Shown: positions 1 through 17,627, counted from the stretch's first letter. The stretch: 64,000 bases of DNA from Chlorocebus sabaeus (GCF_047675955.1 NC_132915.1:1029001-1093000), one strand, 5' to 3'. Translations and numbers: made by a program. The notes: a model not told the origin generated them from the sequence alone.

Positions 1-136
1 TGAGGCAGGAGAATCGCTTGAACCAGGGAGGCAGAGGTTGCAGTGAGCCGAGATCAGCCACTTCAGTCCAGCCTGGGCGACAGAGTGAGATTCTGTCTCA
101 AAACAAACAAACAAACAACAACAACAACAACAAAAA
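1..136 (+). mobile_element. Alu, 3' part, cut by window edge
   Basis: The right arm of a sense-orientation Alu (gaatcgcttgaacc, cagcctgggcgacagag) enters at the window edge. Its A-tail has become a (CAAA)n then (CAA)n microsatellite from about 100 to 136. Non-autonomous SINE derived from 7SL RNA; no host function visible. Confidence 0.93.
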
Positions 137-408
137 TGAGACAAGGGCATTCCTCCGGGACAGGGGGCGAGAGCAGGGAGTTTCCAGGGCACAGCCGCTG
201 CCTTGGCCCCAGACCCTGGCCTTGGGGGTGACTGAATTTGCGCTTACTCCACATCAACTCACCACCCTTAGTATAGTCTAGAAACCCACGCAGTGTCCTC
301 CCAGGAAATGAGGAAAGCCCATTCCTATAGGGATTTAAGCCATACAAAGCTTAATGTTAGAAAATGTGCAAATGCAATGCTACTTTATGAGCCCCAACGT
401 GGGTTTTT
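137..408. other. Unassigned sequence
   Basis: No gene, RNA or repeat family recognised. Short open frames here overlap the Alu tail and have no recognisable domain. Confidence 0.5.
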
Positions 409-425
409 AAAAATCTGCATATATA

Positions 426-1513
<1,088 letters not shown>

Positions 1514-1952
1514 TTGTTTCCCAGGACTTCCATAATAAAGAACCAGTCACTAGTGGCTTAAAACAAATATATTCTCTCACAGTTCTGGAGGCAAGAAATC
1601 TGAAATCAAGGTGTTGCCAGAGTTGGTTTCTTCTGAGGGCTCTGAGGGGTGATCTATTCTGGGCTGCTCTCCTAACTTCTGGGTGACCGCTGGGGATGCT
1701 TGGTGTTCCTCGGCTTGTAGATGTTCTCCAGTCTCCACCTCCATCTTCACATGGAGCTCTCCCTGTGTGTCCCCGCCTCTTCATATTAGGGCATCAATCT
1801 TCCTGGATTAGGAACCCACCTACTCCAGTGTGACCTCACCTTAACTGATTACATCTGTCACAACCCTATTTTCAAATAAAGTCACATCCTGAAGTGCAGA
1901 GGGTCAGGACTTCAACGTTTCTTTTTTGGCGGACACAAGTCAACACATAACA
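1514..1952. mobile_element. ERVL/MaLR-type LTR (MLT1 or MLT2 class)
   Basis: The blocks 'gtggcttaaaac', 'ctctcacagttctggagg', 'cttcacatgg', 'tgattacatctg' and 'aataaagtcacatcctga' appear in the order found in old mammalian ERVL-related LTRs, ending near 'caacacataaca'. From memory this fits either an MLT2 LTR read forward or an MLT1 LTR read in reverse, so orientation is left open. Solitary LTR; no internal viral sequence is seen beside it. Confidence 0.7.
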
Positions 1953-2860
1953 CCTTCTTTTTCAAAGCAAGCGTTTCAAAATAACAGTGAGGTTCTCATT
2001 TGCAGGATATTCATGCATGATTAGAGCCACCCTGAGCCAGCTGGGACACCATTAAAATAGCGCACCAGCTGCAAAAAAGAGAGACACATTCAATATTTGT
2101 AAAGACAGAGATTTGGGATTGCTGCAGGCTCTTCTCTGCCTCCCAGCCCCCAACAGTAACAAGCCACTCAGAGCACCTGAAACATGGCCTTCCCAGCTGC
2201 CTCATGGAGGCAGGGCATGCCCATGGCTTCCATGTCATGGACCAGCAAGTGTGGGAACTCAAGGAACCCTCAGGCCCCACGCCTGTGAACTTCAGTGGTC
2301 TGACCTGCACTCATGGAGTTCTGGGGAAAGCTGCCCTGTGGCTGGAGATGCTGCCCCAGGGGCTTCAACCACCTCACTGGCAGGACTGCCTTGACATTCA
2401 TCGATGGAGTGCTCGCATCCTGCAGCTCCTGGTGGCAAACTTCTCTTGGCCTCTGTTGCCCTGCTTCTCCACTGTTCCTTCCAATCTCTCCACTGGTTCC
2501 TGTTCTTCCACCTACTCCTTCAAGTTGGGTGTTCCTGGGGTCCCAGCGCAGACTCATTTTCTTTTGCTGACTTATTCTTTACTCTTGAGGCTGGAGGGTA
2601 AACCTACTGTTACCCATGTCTCCTCCCAGCTGTCTACCCTGACCTTCAGATCTACAGGGGATCTGACGTGTCCCTGCCCTGCCTCCTCCAGCTGAATTCG
2701 GGATCACGGCCTCACGCCCCACACCTGCTCTCCTGACTCAGTTAACGGGTCTTTCCATCACAAGCTATGCAGCCAGCAATTCTGCAGCACCGTTGATGGC
2801 TCCCGCTCTCTTTACCCAAAGGAGTTTGTCAGGGACCATGCCCACATTCTCAGGGGCGGC
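1953..2860. other. Unassigned sequence
   Basis: No recognised gene. A 163-codon plus-strand frame at 2204-2695 overlaps several other frames of similar length, has biased Leu/Ser/Pro composition typical of non-coding GC-rich DNA, and contains no motif I recognise. Confidence 0.5.
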
Positions 2861-3100
2861 TTGCAAGGCCCCTGGTGAGTTTGTTTGTTGTGTTCCTCTC
2901 CGGCGTATCTCCACACCCTGCCATTCTTCCTTAGTGAAGAAACAGAGTGACGTGCAGTTTTCTGACTTTCTCACTCTCCCACACCCGTTCATTGTCCTTC
3001 CCTTCACCTACTTCCTGCATCTTCTACTTTTCACATAGCCTTTCAGATGCACACAGCTCAAATGCCACTTCATCAGTGCACGTGGGGGCTGGGGGACGAC
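2861..3100 (+). repeat. Possible L2 3' fragment
   Basis: The string 'cacagctcaaatgccac' near 3050 resembles the L2 3' region 'agctcaaatgtcacctcc'. The remainder is too diverged for a firm call. Confidence 0.3.
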
Positions 3101-3209
3101 ATCGACTCTACATGAGAGGGTCAGAGGAAATTCACAAACGAGGCTTCCTCTTATACATTTAAATCTCTCATGTATTGGTGGTCATTTTGGTGTTAAAGTC
3201 TAGAGAAGT

Positions 3210-3697
<488 letters not shown>

Positions 3698-3700
3698 TCT

Positions 3701-4989
3701 AGATCTGGCATAAGGAGAAAGGGGAGATGGAATTGCATTGTGAATGCAGCCACTGTAGCTAGTGGATGGGGCTTCCCTTGGCCAAGCCCTTGTCTCTCCC
3801 AGCTGCAGTCACTCACCTGACTCACATACAGCCTGAGACAGGTTCTTTTCCCACCAGGAAGACCATCAGCTGCCCTCCGAATGGGATTGAAATTGGTTTT
3901 AGTATCAGGAAGTTGGCACTGATGGCCCAGACCTTGCATTTGTTTTTCTCGTCTCACTGCTAGGTCTTTTCTCCTTTTAAATGAGTGATCTTTTGATCCA
4001 CTGCCTTGCCTGACTTCTCATTCAACAGCCAATTAGTCAGCATCATACAGCTACCTCCCCAAAATTCAAAATTCCATGTCACCAAAACTGGCTGTATTTC
4101 CTCACCCCAAACTATTCACATGTATTCAGTTCTCCTTCATTCTATTTATTTTCCTCTAAGGACCTAGAGACAGATTCTCTTGACAGCCTGAATTCATGCT
4201 TATCCTCCAGCTTACGTTTAGACCTTTGTCTGGTTATTCCTAACCATAAGGAAAGTCAAATAGTTGAGTCAATGGAATAGAGAACACAGAAATAGTTCCT
4301 AGTAAATATAGGAACATAATATCTGACAAGGGAGATAATTTAATTCAGTGGGGATTAAGTTCATTCAGACTTCCATTTACTTGAGCTACTTTATAACTAC
4401 AAGTCATAGAAAATGGATAGTAACACAAATGATTCTTGTCTATAGAAATGCAAAAATATTCTAGTGAAACAAAACTGATTATTGTGGTGTATAGTGACCG
4501 GTTTTGCCAGTTTTTGCATCTATTTGTAAATTCATTTCAACACTTCCTTATCAGACCGTCAGTATGATACTTCAATTCACCTCTCACTCTGTTGTAACGT
4601 CTTACTAGTTCCCTCATTAATTACAAGTTCAATAAAATCTTTGACAGGTGTTTATTTTATATCTTTATAATTTATAAAATATCTTTAAATTTTATATCTT
4701 TATAAGATATAAAATAACTTTAAAATTTTTATCTTTTAACAAAACAAAAATTAAAAATGAAATATGAAATAATGTATCAGCAGCATCCAAAGTATTTATT
4801 AAAATTATTACAGTATTTTCACAATATTTTTGTGAGTATGGAACTTGGAAATAAGTGAATTTAGAGCTAAAGAAATGTCAATATAGCAAGTCAACTTTTT
4901 ATCAAACATGATTAAACTGAACTCTTGCTGGGAAAATATTGCTCTTTGGTCTAAAACCTACAATGATCTATGTACTATAAAAGCAGTTA
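3701..4989. other. Unassigned, AT-rich towards the right
   Basis: No gene or repeat family recognised. From about 4600 the sequence is very AT-rich and contains a hairpin with 11 bp arms (ttttatatctt) and a 3-base loop at 4690-4714, next to a partly duplicated copy of the same arm. Confidence 0.5.
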
Positions 4990-6047
<1,058 letters not shown>

Positions 6048-7946
6048 AATAATAGTAATAGTAACAGTGATAGTAATAGTAACAGTGATAGTAATAGTGA
6101 CGGTGATAGTGATAGTAACGCTGATAGTGATAGTAACGGTGATAGTAATAGTAACGGTGATAGTAATAGTAATAGTGACAGTGATAGTGATAGTGATGGT
6201 GATAGTGATAGTGACGGTGATAGTGATAGTGACGGTGATAGTAATAGTGATAGTAATAGTAATAGTAACGGTGATAGTAATAGTAATGGTGACAGTGATA
6301 GTGATGGTGACAGTGATAGTGACGGTGACGGTGATAGTGATGGTGACAGTGATAGTGATAGTAACGGTGACAGTGATAGTAACGGTGACAGTGATAGTGA
6401 CGGTGATGGTGATAGTGACGGTGACGGTGATAGTAACGGTGATGGTGATAGTGACGGTGACAGTGATAGTGACGGTGACAGTGATAGTGATGGTGACAGT
6501 GATAGTGATAGTAACGGTGACAGTAATAGTAACGGTGACAGTGATAGTGACAGTGACAGTGATAGTAATGGTGACGGTGATAGTAACGGTGACAGTGATA
6601 GTGACGGTGACAGTGATAGTGATGGTAATGGTGATAGTGATAGTAACGGTGACAGTAATAGTGACGGTGACAGTGATAGTGACGGTGACAGTGATAGTAA
6701 CGGTGATAGTAATAGTAACGGTGATAGTGATAGTAACGGTGATAGTGATAGTAATAGTGATAGTAATAGTAATAGTAACGGTGATAGTGATAGTAACGGT
6801 GATAGTGATAGTAACGGTGATAGTGATAGTAATAGTGATAGTAATAGTAATAGTAACGGTGATAGTGATAGTAACAGTGATAGTAATAGTAATAGTGATG
6901 GTGACAGTGATAGTAACGGTGATGGTGATAGTAACGGTGATGGTGATAGTGACAGTGACAGTGATAGTGATAGTAATGGTGATAGTAATAGTAACAGTGA
7001 TAGTGATAGTGATGGTGATAGTAATAGTAACAGTGATAGTAATAGTAATGGTGATAGTGATAGTAACGGTGATAGTGATAGTGATGGTGATGGTGATAGT
7101 GACGGTGATAGTAATAGTGACGGTGACAGTAATAGTAATAGTAACAGTGATAGTAATAGCAATAGTGATAGTGATAGTAATAGTAACAGTGATAGTAATA
7201 GTAACGGTGATAGTGATAGTAGCGGTGATAGTAATAGTAACGGTGATAGTAATAGTAATAGTAACGGTGATAGTAATAGTAATAGTGATAGTAATAATGA
7301 TAGTGACGGTGATAGTGATAGTAACGGTGATAGTAATAGTAATAGTAACAGTGATAGTAATAGTAATAGTGACAGTGATAGTAACAGTGATAGTAATAGT
7401 GACGGTGATAGTAATAGTGATGGTGATAGTGATAGTGACGGTGATAGTGATAGTAATAGTAACGATGATAGTAACAGTGATAGTGATAGTGACGGTGATA
7501 GTGATAGTGATGGTGATAGTAATAGTAATAGTAACAGTGATAGTAATAGTAACAGTGATAGTAATAGTAATAGTAACAGTGATAGTAATAGTGATAGTAA
7601 TAGTGATAGTAACGGTGATAGTGATAGTAACAGTGATAGTAATAGTAATGGTGATAGTAATAGTAATAGCAACAGTGACAGTAATAGTAACGGTGATAGT
7701 AATAGTAACGGTGATAGTGATAGTAACAGTGATAGTAATAGTAACGGTGATAGTGATAGTAACGGTGATAGTAATGGTAACGGTGATAGTGACAGTAACG
7801 GTGATAGTGACAGTGACGGTGATAGTGATGGTGACGGTGATAGTGACGGTGATGGTGATAGTGACGGTGACGGTGATAGTGATGGTGATGGTGATAGTAA
7901 TAGTAATGGTGATAGTAATAGTAACAGTGATAGTAATAGGAATGGC
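6048..7946 (+). repeat. 1.9 kb (RRY)n minisatellite, hexamer RGTRAY
   Basis: About 633 consecutive triplets of the form purine-purine-pyrimidine, arranged as a hexamer RGT-RAY (AGT or GGT followed by AAT, AAC, GAT or GAC). The triplet register is kept from end to end: the plus frame at 6019-8004 and three minus frames (5948-7948, 6012-7952, 6040-8046) stay open throughout, which needs every net indel to be a multiple of three. The sixth frame (TRA-YRG) is closed by TAA and TGA. The Ser/Gly-Asn/Asp frame is also open but contains no ATG. Single-base exceptions are few, for example GCT near 6120 and ATG runs near 7290 and 7460. The predicted proteins (V-I/T, L-S/P, T-I/V or Y/H-R/C alternations) are by-products of the repeat and not genes. 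TGATAG occurs about four times per 60 bases. Confidence 0.97.
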
Positions 7947-8029
7947 AAGCACTAAAGCACGGTTGCTTTCTTGGATGCATAGCTCTCCAGAGACAACGCC
8001 ATAGAAAGAGCTCTGAAAACTCTGAATCC

Positions 8030-8135
8030 AATCTTTGGCCTGCCACTGACCAGCTGTGTGACCAGGAGTAGCATCTCTTGGCTTTTATTTCCTCATTTAT
8101 TAAATGGAAGTGTTGGATTAGCTCTAAAACTTTAT
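8030..8135 (+). repeat. MIR-like SINE fragment
   Basis: 'ccagctgtgtgacc' followed by 'tttcctcatttattaaatgg' matches the conserved MIR core order (tgtgacc ... cctcatctgtaaaatgg). Confidence 0.5.
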
Positions 8136-8393
8136 CTTAATTACCAGGAACTTGGGGTAGGATTTTGGCTGTATCAATCTCTGTAGAGTGCCACAATAAT
8201 GCTTTAATAAAATTGTCAAAGTCAGAGTCAGAGGAATACATCTGGTAAAACTCTATGTGAACAAATGAGCTAAGAGTCATAGATAGCTTTGTTAGAGTTT
8301 CAAAAATTACACAGATTATAAAGAATAAGGGAGATAGCATAGAATCAGGCCCATTTTCTGAAAAATTAAGACATGATGAAATACTGTTGATAA

Positions 8394-8865
8394 GGACCTG
8401 TGGTAAGTAGAAATAAGGGTCCCCCAAAGATGTGCACATCCTCACCTGGGAAGGGACTTTGCCAAGGTAGTGAATAGCTAGGAACCCTGAGATGGAGAGA
8501 TCATCCTGGATTTATCCTGGTGGGCCGAATGGACTCAGAAGGGTCCTTAACAGTGAAGGGAGGCAGAAAAGGAGCTCAGAGTGATGAGATGTGAAAGGGA
8601 CTTGACCAATTGCTGCTGGCTTTGAAGATGAAGGAGGAGGTCACCAGCCAAGGAGTGCAGGCAGCCTCTAGACACCGAAGGAGGCAAAGAAATGGATTCT
8701 CCATGGAGTCTACAGGGAGGAATGCAGCCTGCTGACGCCTTGATTTTAGTTCAGTGAGCTGTGTATTGGACTCGGAACTCCAGAACTCTAAGAGAATACA
8801 TTCATGTTGCTGTAAGTCGCAAGTCTGTGGTCACTGTGACAGCAGTATAGGAGATTCAGGCAGAT
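8394..8865 (+). mobile_element. MLT1-like LTR, diverged
   Basis: The order 'gtcccccaaagatgtgcacatcc', 'gagatcatcctgga', 'cctggtgggcc', 'tccttaacagtg', 'gctgacgccttgattt' and 'ccagaactctaagagaat' follows the MLT1 class of MaLR LTRs. It lies about 80 bp upstream of an unrelated L1. Solitary and strongly decayed. Confidence 0.65.
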
Positions 8866-8944
8866 ACTCTCTCTCCCTTCCTTACCCCCCTTCCCTCTGT
8901 TGCCTGAGGCCACACACCAAATCTTAGAAAGAAAACTTATTTTA

Positions 8945-10200
8945 AACCTGTTTAAACATAAGACCTGCCACTGTAAAACTACTAGATGAAAACATAGGGG
9001 AAATACTTCAGGACATTAGACAAAAAATTTATGGCTGAAACCTCAAAAGCACAGTCAACAAAAGCAAAAACAGACAAATGGGACTATGTTAAAGTAAAAA
9101 GCTTCTGCACAACAAAGGAAACAATCAACAGAGTAAAGAAACAATCTAGAATGGGAGAAAATATTTGCACACTGCTCATCTGACAAACGACTAGCATTCG
9201 GAATTTACAAGGAACTCAGATGACTCAACAGCGAAAGACAAATAATCCCATTAAAAAGTGAGCAATAGACCCGAATAGACATTTCTCAAAAGAATACATA
9301 CAAATGACCCACAGGCATATGAAAAATGCTCAGTATCACCCATCATCAGGGAAATGCACAATGAGGTATCATCTTGCCTCAATTAGAATGACTTATCAAA
9401 AAGACAAAAAACAGTAAATGCTGATGGGGATGTGGAGAAATGGGAACTCTTAAACACTGTTAGTGGAAATTTAAATTAGTACAGCCCTTATGGAAAACAG
9501 TATGAAAGTTTCTCAAAAAACTAAAAATAGAACTTTCATATGATCCAACAACCCTACTCTGGGGTATTTATCCAAAGGAAAGGAAATCAGTTTATTAAAG
9601 GGATACCTGCACCCCTGTGTTTATTGCAGCACTATTCACAATAGTTAAGATATGGAATCAACTTAAGTGTCCATCCAGAGGTGAATGGATAAAGAAAATG
9701 TGGTTCACATACACAATGGAGTAGTATTTGGTCATAAGAGAGAATGAGAGATCCCATCATTTGCAGCAACATGGATGGAACTGGAGTTCATCATGAGTGA
9801 AATAAGCCAGGAACAGAAAGACAAATATGCATGTTCTCACTCATATGTGGGAGCTTAAAAAGTGGTTTGCATGGAGGTAGAGTGGTAGCTACCAGAAGCT
9901 TGGAATCAGGAGCAGTGGGGGATGTTGGTTAATGGATGCAAACATACAGTTAGATAGAAGGACTAAGACGTAGTGTTCAATACCGCCGCAGGGTGACTGC
10001 AGTTACTGACACAGTATTGTATATTTCCAAATAGCTAGAAGAGAAGAAATGTTCCCAATAAAAAGAAATGATCATTGTTTGAGGTGATAGATATCGTAAT
10101 TACCCTGACTTGATCATTACACATGGTATGCATGTATCAAAATACCACATGTACTCCATAAATATGTACACTTCTTATTTATCAATTAAAAAAGAAAAAA
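8945..10200 (+). mobile_element. L1 (L1M-type), 3' end
   Basis: Sense-orientation L1 covering the last part of ORF2 and the 3' UTR. Landmarks are 'gggactatgttaaagtaaa', 'cttctgcacaacaaag', 'cccattaaaaagtgagc', 'gatccaacaaccctactc', 'gcagcactattcacaatag', 'caacatggatggaactgg' and 'catgttctcactcatatg', followed by an A-rich end at 10190-10200. The reverse transcriptase core is absent and the remaining ORF2 sequence is broken by stops and indels, so the element is inactive. The 3' UTR differs from the L1P type seen at 11105. Confidence 0.93.
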
Positions 10201-11104
10201 ATGCTATTAATAGTCCCTAGTCTGGTGGAACTGTTTGCATCCTCTAGAAAAGACATGACAAGTAGTTGACATTTTATGGCTGATTTTGATAAGCTGAGAG
10301 CTGCTGCTATTGAAGAGGATTGATTGAGAGCGGTGTGATTGAGCATTGGTGTCCATGCTGGGAGCAGTGATGGCACACAGAGCTGCTGCTTCTGTTCAAG
10401 GCTCACCGTTCATGATCATTCCCAATCCTTTCCATCGCCTTGTTATTTTCCACAGAGTCCCTGTAACATCTCCGAAAAGCACAAGCAAAGCTCTACCTGA
10501 TCTGACTCAAGGCCTAGGAATGTAGGAGCTGTCCCAAGGGTATCTGCTGGAGCACTCAGTGGCTGTCAGTGGGCCACTCTGTCGTGGCACTCAAAGGATG
10601 AGGCCTGCGGGAGTGCCGTGGGTGCTGTGCAAGTGTCCAGCTGCCCAGATCTTTCTCTCTGGGCCTGAAGACTCTTTGCCTTCCCAGCAGCCCAAGTCAC
10701 ACTGCCTTGCAGTGCCCAGGAATCAATAACCTCTTCCTGCCCAGCAGCTCTCAGTGGAGTCTAATTGTAGCAGGCGGTGGACCTTCAGAAGTTGGCGCAT
10801 AAATACCCCCACTAGACCCCCCAGCCTGGGTTGGCATAATTCCAGGGCTTATGTCCTGTGCAGTTGTCCAGAGTCTCCAAGCAGGATTAAGCCTCAGCCT
10901 CCCGTCAATGTCCAGCAGTATTACTCATGCACAACACATTCCAAATTCTATATTCTTCTGCTCCTGCTTTCTAGAGGCTGTACATTTCCAAATATTTAGT
11001 ACTCAAAAGGAAGAAATACACATCCACGGCAAAAAGTCAAAGAATGCAAAAGGTACAGAAAGATGAGTAAGTGTCCTCATTCTATCCTTGACTTCAAATC
11101 CTCC
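10201..11104. other. Unassigned sequence
   Basis: No recognised gene or repeat. Short open frames (74 and 81 codons) have no recognisable domain. Confidence 0.5.
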
Positions 11105-12285
11105 ACTAGTTGAAGGATCTCTACAAAGAAAATTTAAAAACATCATTCAAAGGAATCAGAGATGACACAAACAAATGGAAAAACAATCCATGCTCCTAGA
11201 TAGGAAGAATTAATATGATTAAAATGGCCACACTGCCCAAAGCAATTTATAGATTCAATGTTATTCCTGTCAAATTACCAATGACATTCTTCACAGAACT
11301 AGAAACAACTATTTTAAAATTCATATGGAACTAAAAAAGACCCCATATAGCCAAGGCAATCCTAAGCAAAAAGAACAAACCTGGAGGCGTCATGTTACCT
11401 GATTTCAAACTACACTGCAGGGCTATAGTAACCAAAACAGCATGATACAGGTACGAAAATAGACATATAGACTGGTGGAGCAGAATACAGAGTCCAGAAA
11501 TAAGACCACACACCTCTAACCTCTAATCTTCAACAAAGCTGACAAAAGCAAAGAATCAGAAAGAATTCTCTATTCAATAAACGGTGCCGGTATAGCTGGC
11601 TAGCCATACGCAGAAGATGGAAACTGACCCCTTTCTTACACCATTTACAAAAATCAACTCAAGATGGAGTTTTTACTTAAATGTAAAACCCAAAACTATA
11701 AAAACCCTGGAACACAACCTAGGCAATACCACCCTGGACACAGGAACTGGCAAATATAGCATGAAGAAGATGCCAAAGCAATTGCAACGAAAGCAAAACT
11801 TGACAAATGAGATCTAAATAAAGAGTTTTTGTACAGCAAAACATCTATCAACAGAGTAAACAGACAACCTACAGAATGGGAGAAAATATTTTCAAACTAT
11901 GCATCTGACAAAGGCCTAATATCCAGTATTTAAAAGGAAATTAAACAAATGTGTAAGAAAAAAACAAACCACCCCATTAAAAAGTGGGCAAAGGACATGA
12001 ACACTTTTCAAAAGAAGGCATACACAGAACCAACAAGCATATGAAAAGAAGCTCAATATCACTGATTATTAGAGAAATGTAAATAAAAACCATGGTGAGA
12101 TATTATCTCACACCAGTCAGAATGGCTATTATTGAAAAGTCAAAAAATAACAGATGCTGGTGAAGTTATGGAGAAAAGGGAACACATACACTGCTGGTGG
12201 GAGTGTAAATTAGTTCAACCATTGTGGAAATCAGTGTGGTGATTCCTCAAAGTGCTAAAAACAGAACTACCATTTAACCCAGCAA

Positions 12286-12382
12286 TCCCATTACTGGGTA
12301 TATACCCAAAGGAACAGAAACATATATACTATATAGTATAAACATATACTATATTCCTTTGGGTATATAGCCAGTAATGGGA
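12286..12382. repeat. Inverted duplication inside L1
   Basis: A 29-base L1 segment at 12286-12314 is repeated in inverted orientation at 12354-12382 with one mismatch, separated by 39 AT-rich bases that contain further tatact/agtata symmetry. The inverted arm is not part of the normal L1 order, which resumes at 'actataaagtcacatgc'. Confidence 0.93.
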
Positions 12383-12723
12383 TGTTTATACTATAAAGTC
12401 ACATGCAAGCATATGTTTATGCAGCACTATTCACAATAGCAAAGACATAGAATCAACCTACATGCCCACCAATGGCAGACTGGCTAAGGAAAATATGGCA
12501 CATATACACCATGGATTACTATGAAGCCGTAAAGTAGAATGAGATCATGTCCTTTGCAGGAACATGGATGGAGCTATGCAGGAAAATTAAATACCGCATG
12601 TTCTCACTTAAAAGTGGGAGCTAAATGATGACAACACATGGACACAAAGAGGGGAACAACAATCACTGGGACCTACTTGAGGGTGGAGAGTAGGAGGAGG
12701 GAGAAGATTAGAAAAAATAACTA

Positions 12724-13064
<341 letters not shown>

Positions 13065-13180
13065 TTAGTACCACGGTAAAAAAATAATCTGTACAACAAA
13101 CACCCATGACACAAGTTTACCTGTATAACAAACCTGCACATGTGCCCCTGAACCTAAAATAAAAGTTAAAAACAGAAAAG

Positions 13181-14545
<1,365 letters not shown>

Positions 14546-14852
14546 TTTTTTTTTTCTTTTTTTTTTTTTGAGACCAAGTCTCGCTCTGTTGCCCAGGCTG
14601 GAGTGCAGTGGCGTGATCTTGCCTCACTGCAAGCTCCGCCTCCCAGGTTCATGCCATTCTCCTGCCTCAGCCTCCTGAGTAGCTGGGACTGCAGGCGCCG
14701 CCACCACGTCCGGCTAATTTTTTTTTTTTTTTTTAGTAGAGACGGGGTTTCAGCGTGTTAGCCAGGATGGTCTTGATCTCCTAACCTCGTGATCTGCCCG
14801 TCTTGGCTTCCCAAAGTGCTGGGATTACAGGCGTGAGCCACCGCACCCGGCC
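14546..14852 (-). mobile_element. Alu (AluY-like)
   Basis: Antisense, with Y-type 'gcaagctccgcctccc' and 'catgccattctcctgcc'. The tail at 14546-14569 and the internal T-run at 14719-14734 are both long. Confidence 0.94.
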
Positions 14853-14989
14853 TTTTTTTTTTTTTGCCTCAAGAGAATGTGAACCATGATGAACAACTTG
14901 TATGACAGAGAATTAATCAGTGTCAGGTCGAAACTGGAGGATTAGTGTCTGCCGACCTCCTGGATTCTTCTCCTAAATATTTGATCCTG

Positions 14990-16229
<1,240 letters not shown>

Positions 16230-16440
16230 GCCGGTACAGTGTAGTGGTTCAGAACTGAGACTGCAGCCAAATATATTCTGCTGTGCACTGGTGCGCAGCC
16301 TTGGAAAAACTAGCTACCTTTGCTTTTTCGTGGTGAATTCCTAATAACTACACCTACCTCAGAGGGTTGTTATGAGTTGGAAGATGAAATAAGACACGTA
16401 AAGGCCTATGCACAGAGCAAGCACTAAATAAGTGGGAATT
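16230..16440 (+). repeat. MIR-like SINE
   Basis: 'gtgtagtggttcagaactgagactgcag', broken here into its parts 'gtgtagtggtt' and 'gagactgcag', then 'cctacctcagagggttgtt', 'gatgaaataa' and 'gcaagcactaaataagtg', follows the MIR consensus order over its 3' two thirds. Confidence 0.65.
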
Positions 16441-17330
16441 AATTTTGAACGATTTGTCACTATGCAGATGCTATGGGTGCCCATATGTTACCCCTTCCTA
16501 CTACTTCAGAAATCACAGCCCCGACTTCCAGCTGTGGCATCTGCCCTTCTTTGCCCAAGGGCTTTCTGTGGCTCTCACACAACAGGTTGGAAGAGCCAGG
16601 AAATTAACAACTCTGGAGGCCACCTTCAAACAAGAATCCACTGATGTATAAATACCCCAGCTCCCCTGCCACTTGACTGGAATAACTGACTCGGGTTTTA
16701 CATTGGCTCCATGAGTTCCCCAGTGGAACCGAGCTCCAGTTTTCCACAGGGGCGGCTTTTGTGATAATGCAGCTTTAGCAACTGTTTTCCCTTCCGCTTC
16801 TCTCTTCTCCACTTCCCTGCTGCATTTTTCCACTCGCCACTTCTGAAGAAGCTACTCGCACTGAAGTCCTTCCTCAGGGCCACTTCTGGGGAAACCCACA
16901 TTAAGACAATCACCTGGAACGTGAGGAAGAATTTCCATTATGAATGTTGAACTCAGTCATGGCCATTTACATGAATCCTGTTCCCAAAACTTCTACAAGG
17001 AAGCTTCTTGCAAGCAAGATATGAGGCTTTGTCATCAACTGAGTCATAAAGGGTTTTCACTTAATGAGTACAGTGTATCCAACACCAACTCTCCAGGTGC
17101 TGCTGCAACAAACACATTAAACATCTTCCCCATACGTTGGTTTCTTTTGCAGCAGTGATTTCTGAGGTTCTGTTTGCCATAATGTTTTCACCTTTCAACA
17201 GAGGGTTCTGTTGTCCTGTCTTAGAACGTTGTGCAAAAACAACAACATTCTCCCTTTAAACATAAATCTTTTCTTTGAGGCAAAAAAGGAACAAGAATAT
17301 CTATAAACATGGGAGATTCAATCTCTGGGA
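16441..17330. other. Unassigned sequence
   Basis: No gene or repeat recognised. A minus-strand 106-codon frame at 16513-16833 has no recognisable domain. Confidence 0.5.
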
Positions 17331-17331
17331 T

Positions 17332-17627
17332 TTTTGTTTTTTTTTAAACATGGTCTTACTCTCTTGCCTAGGCTGAAGTGCAGTGCCATGATCATGGCTC
17401 ACTGTAGCCTTGACCCCCTCAGGCTCTGGTGATCCTCCCACTTCTCAGCCTCCCGAGTAGCTGGGACCGCAGGTTCACCACCACGCCTGGCTAATTTTTG
17501 TATTTTTTGTAGAGACAGGATTTCATCATGTTTCCCAGGCTGGTCTCAAACTCCTGGGCTCAAGTGATCTGCCCACCTTGGCTTCCCAAGTGCTGGGATT
17601 ACAGTCGTGGGCCGCCCCACCTGCCTG
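17332..17627 (-). mobile_element. AluJ
   Basis: Old antisense Alu with J-type 'gcagtgccatgatcatggc', 'cctgggctcaagtgatc' and many mutated CpG sites. The end is 'ccgccccacctgcc'. Confidence 0.92.

Noticed and set aside
6048..7946. Resemblance to Ser-Asp repeat coding DNA (dentin sialophosphoprotein or bacterial Sdr type)
   Set aside because: The Ser/Gly-Asn/Asp frame is open but has no ATG, no SSD spacing as in dentin protein, and no flanking coding sequence.
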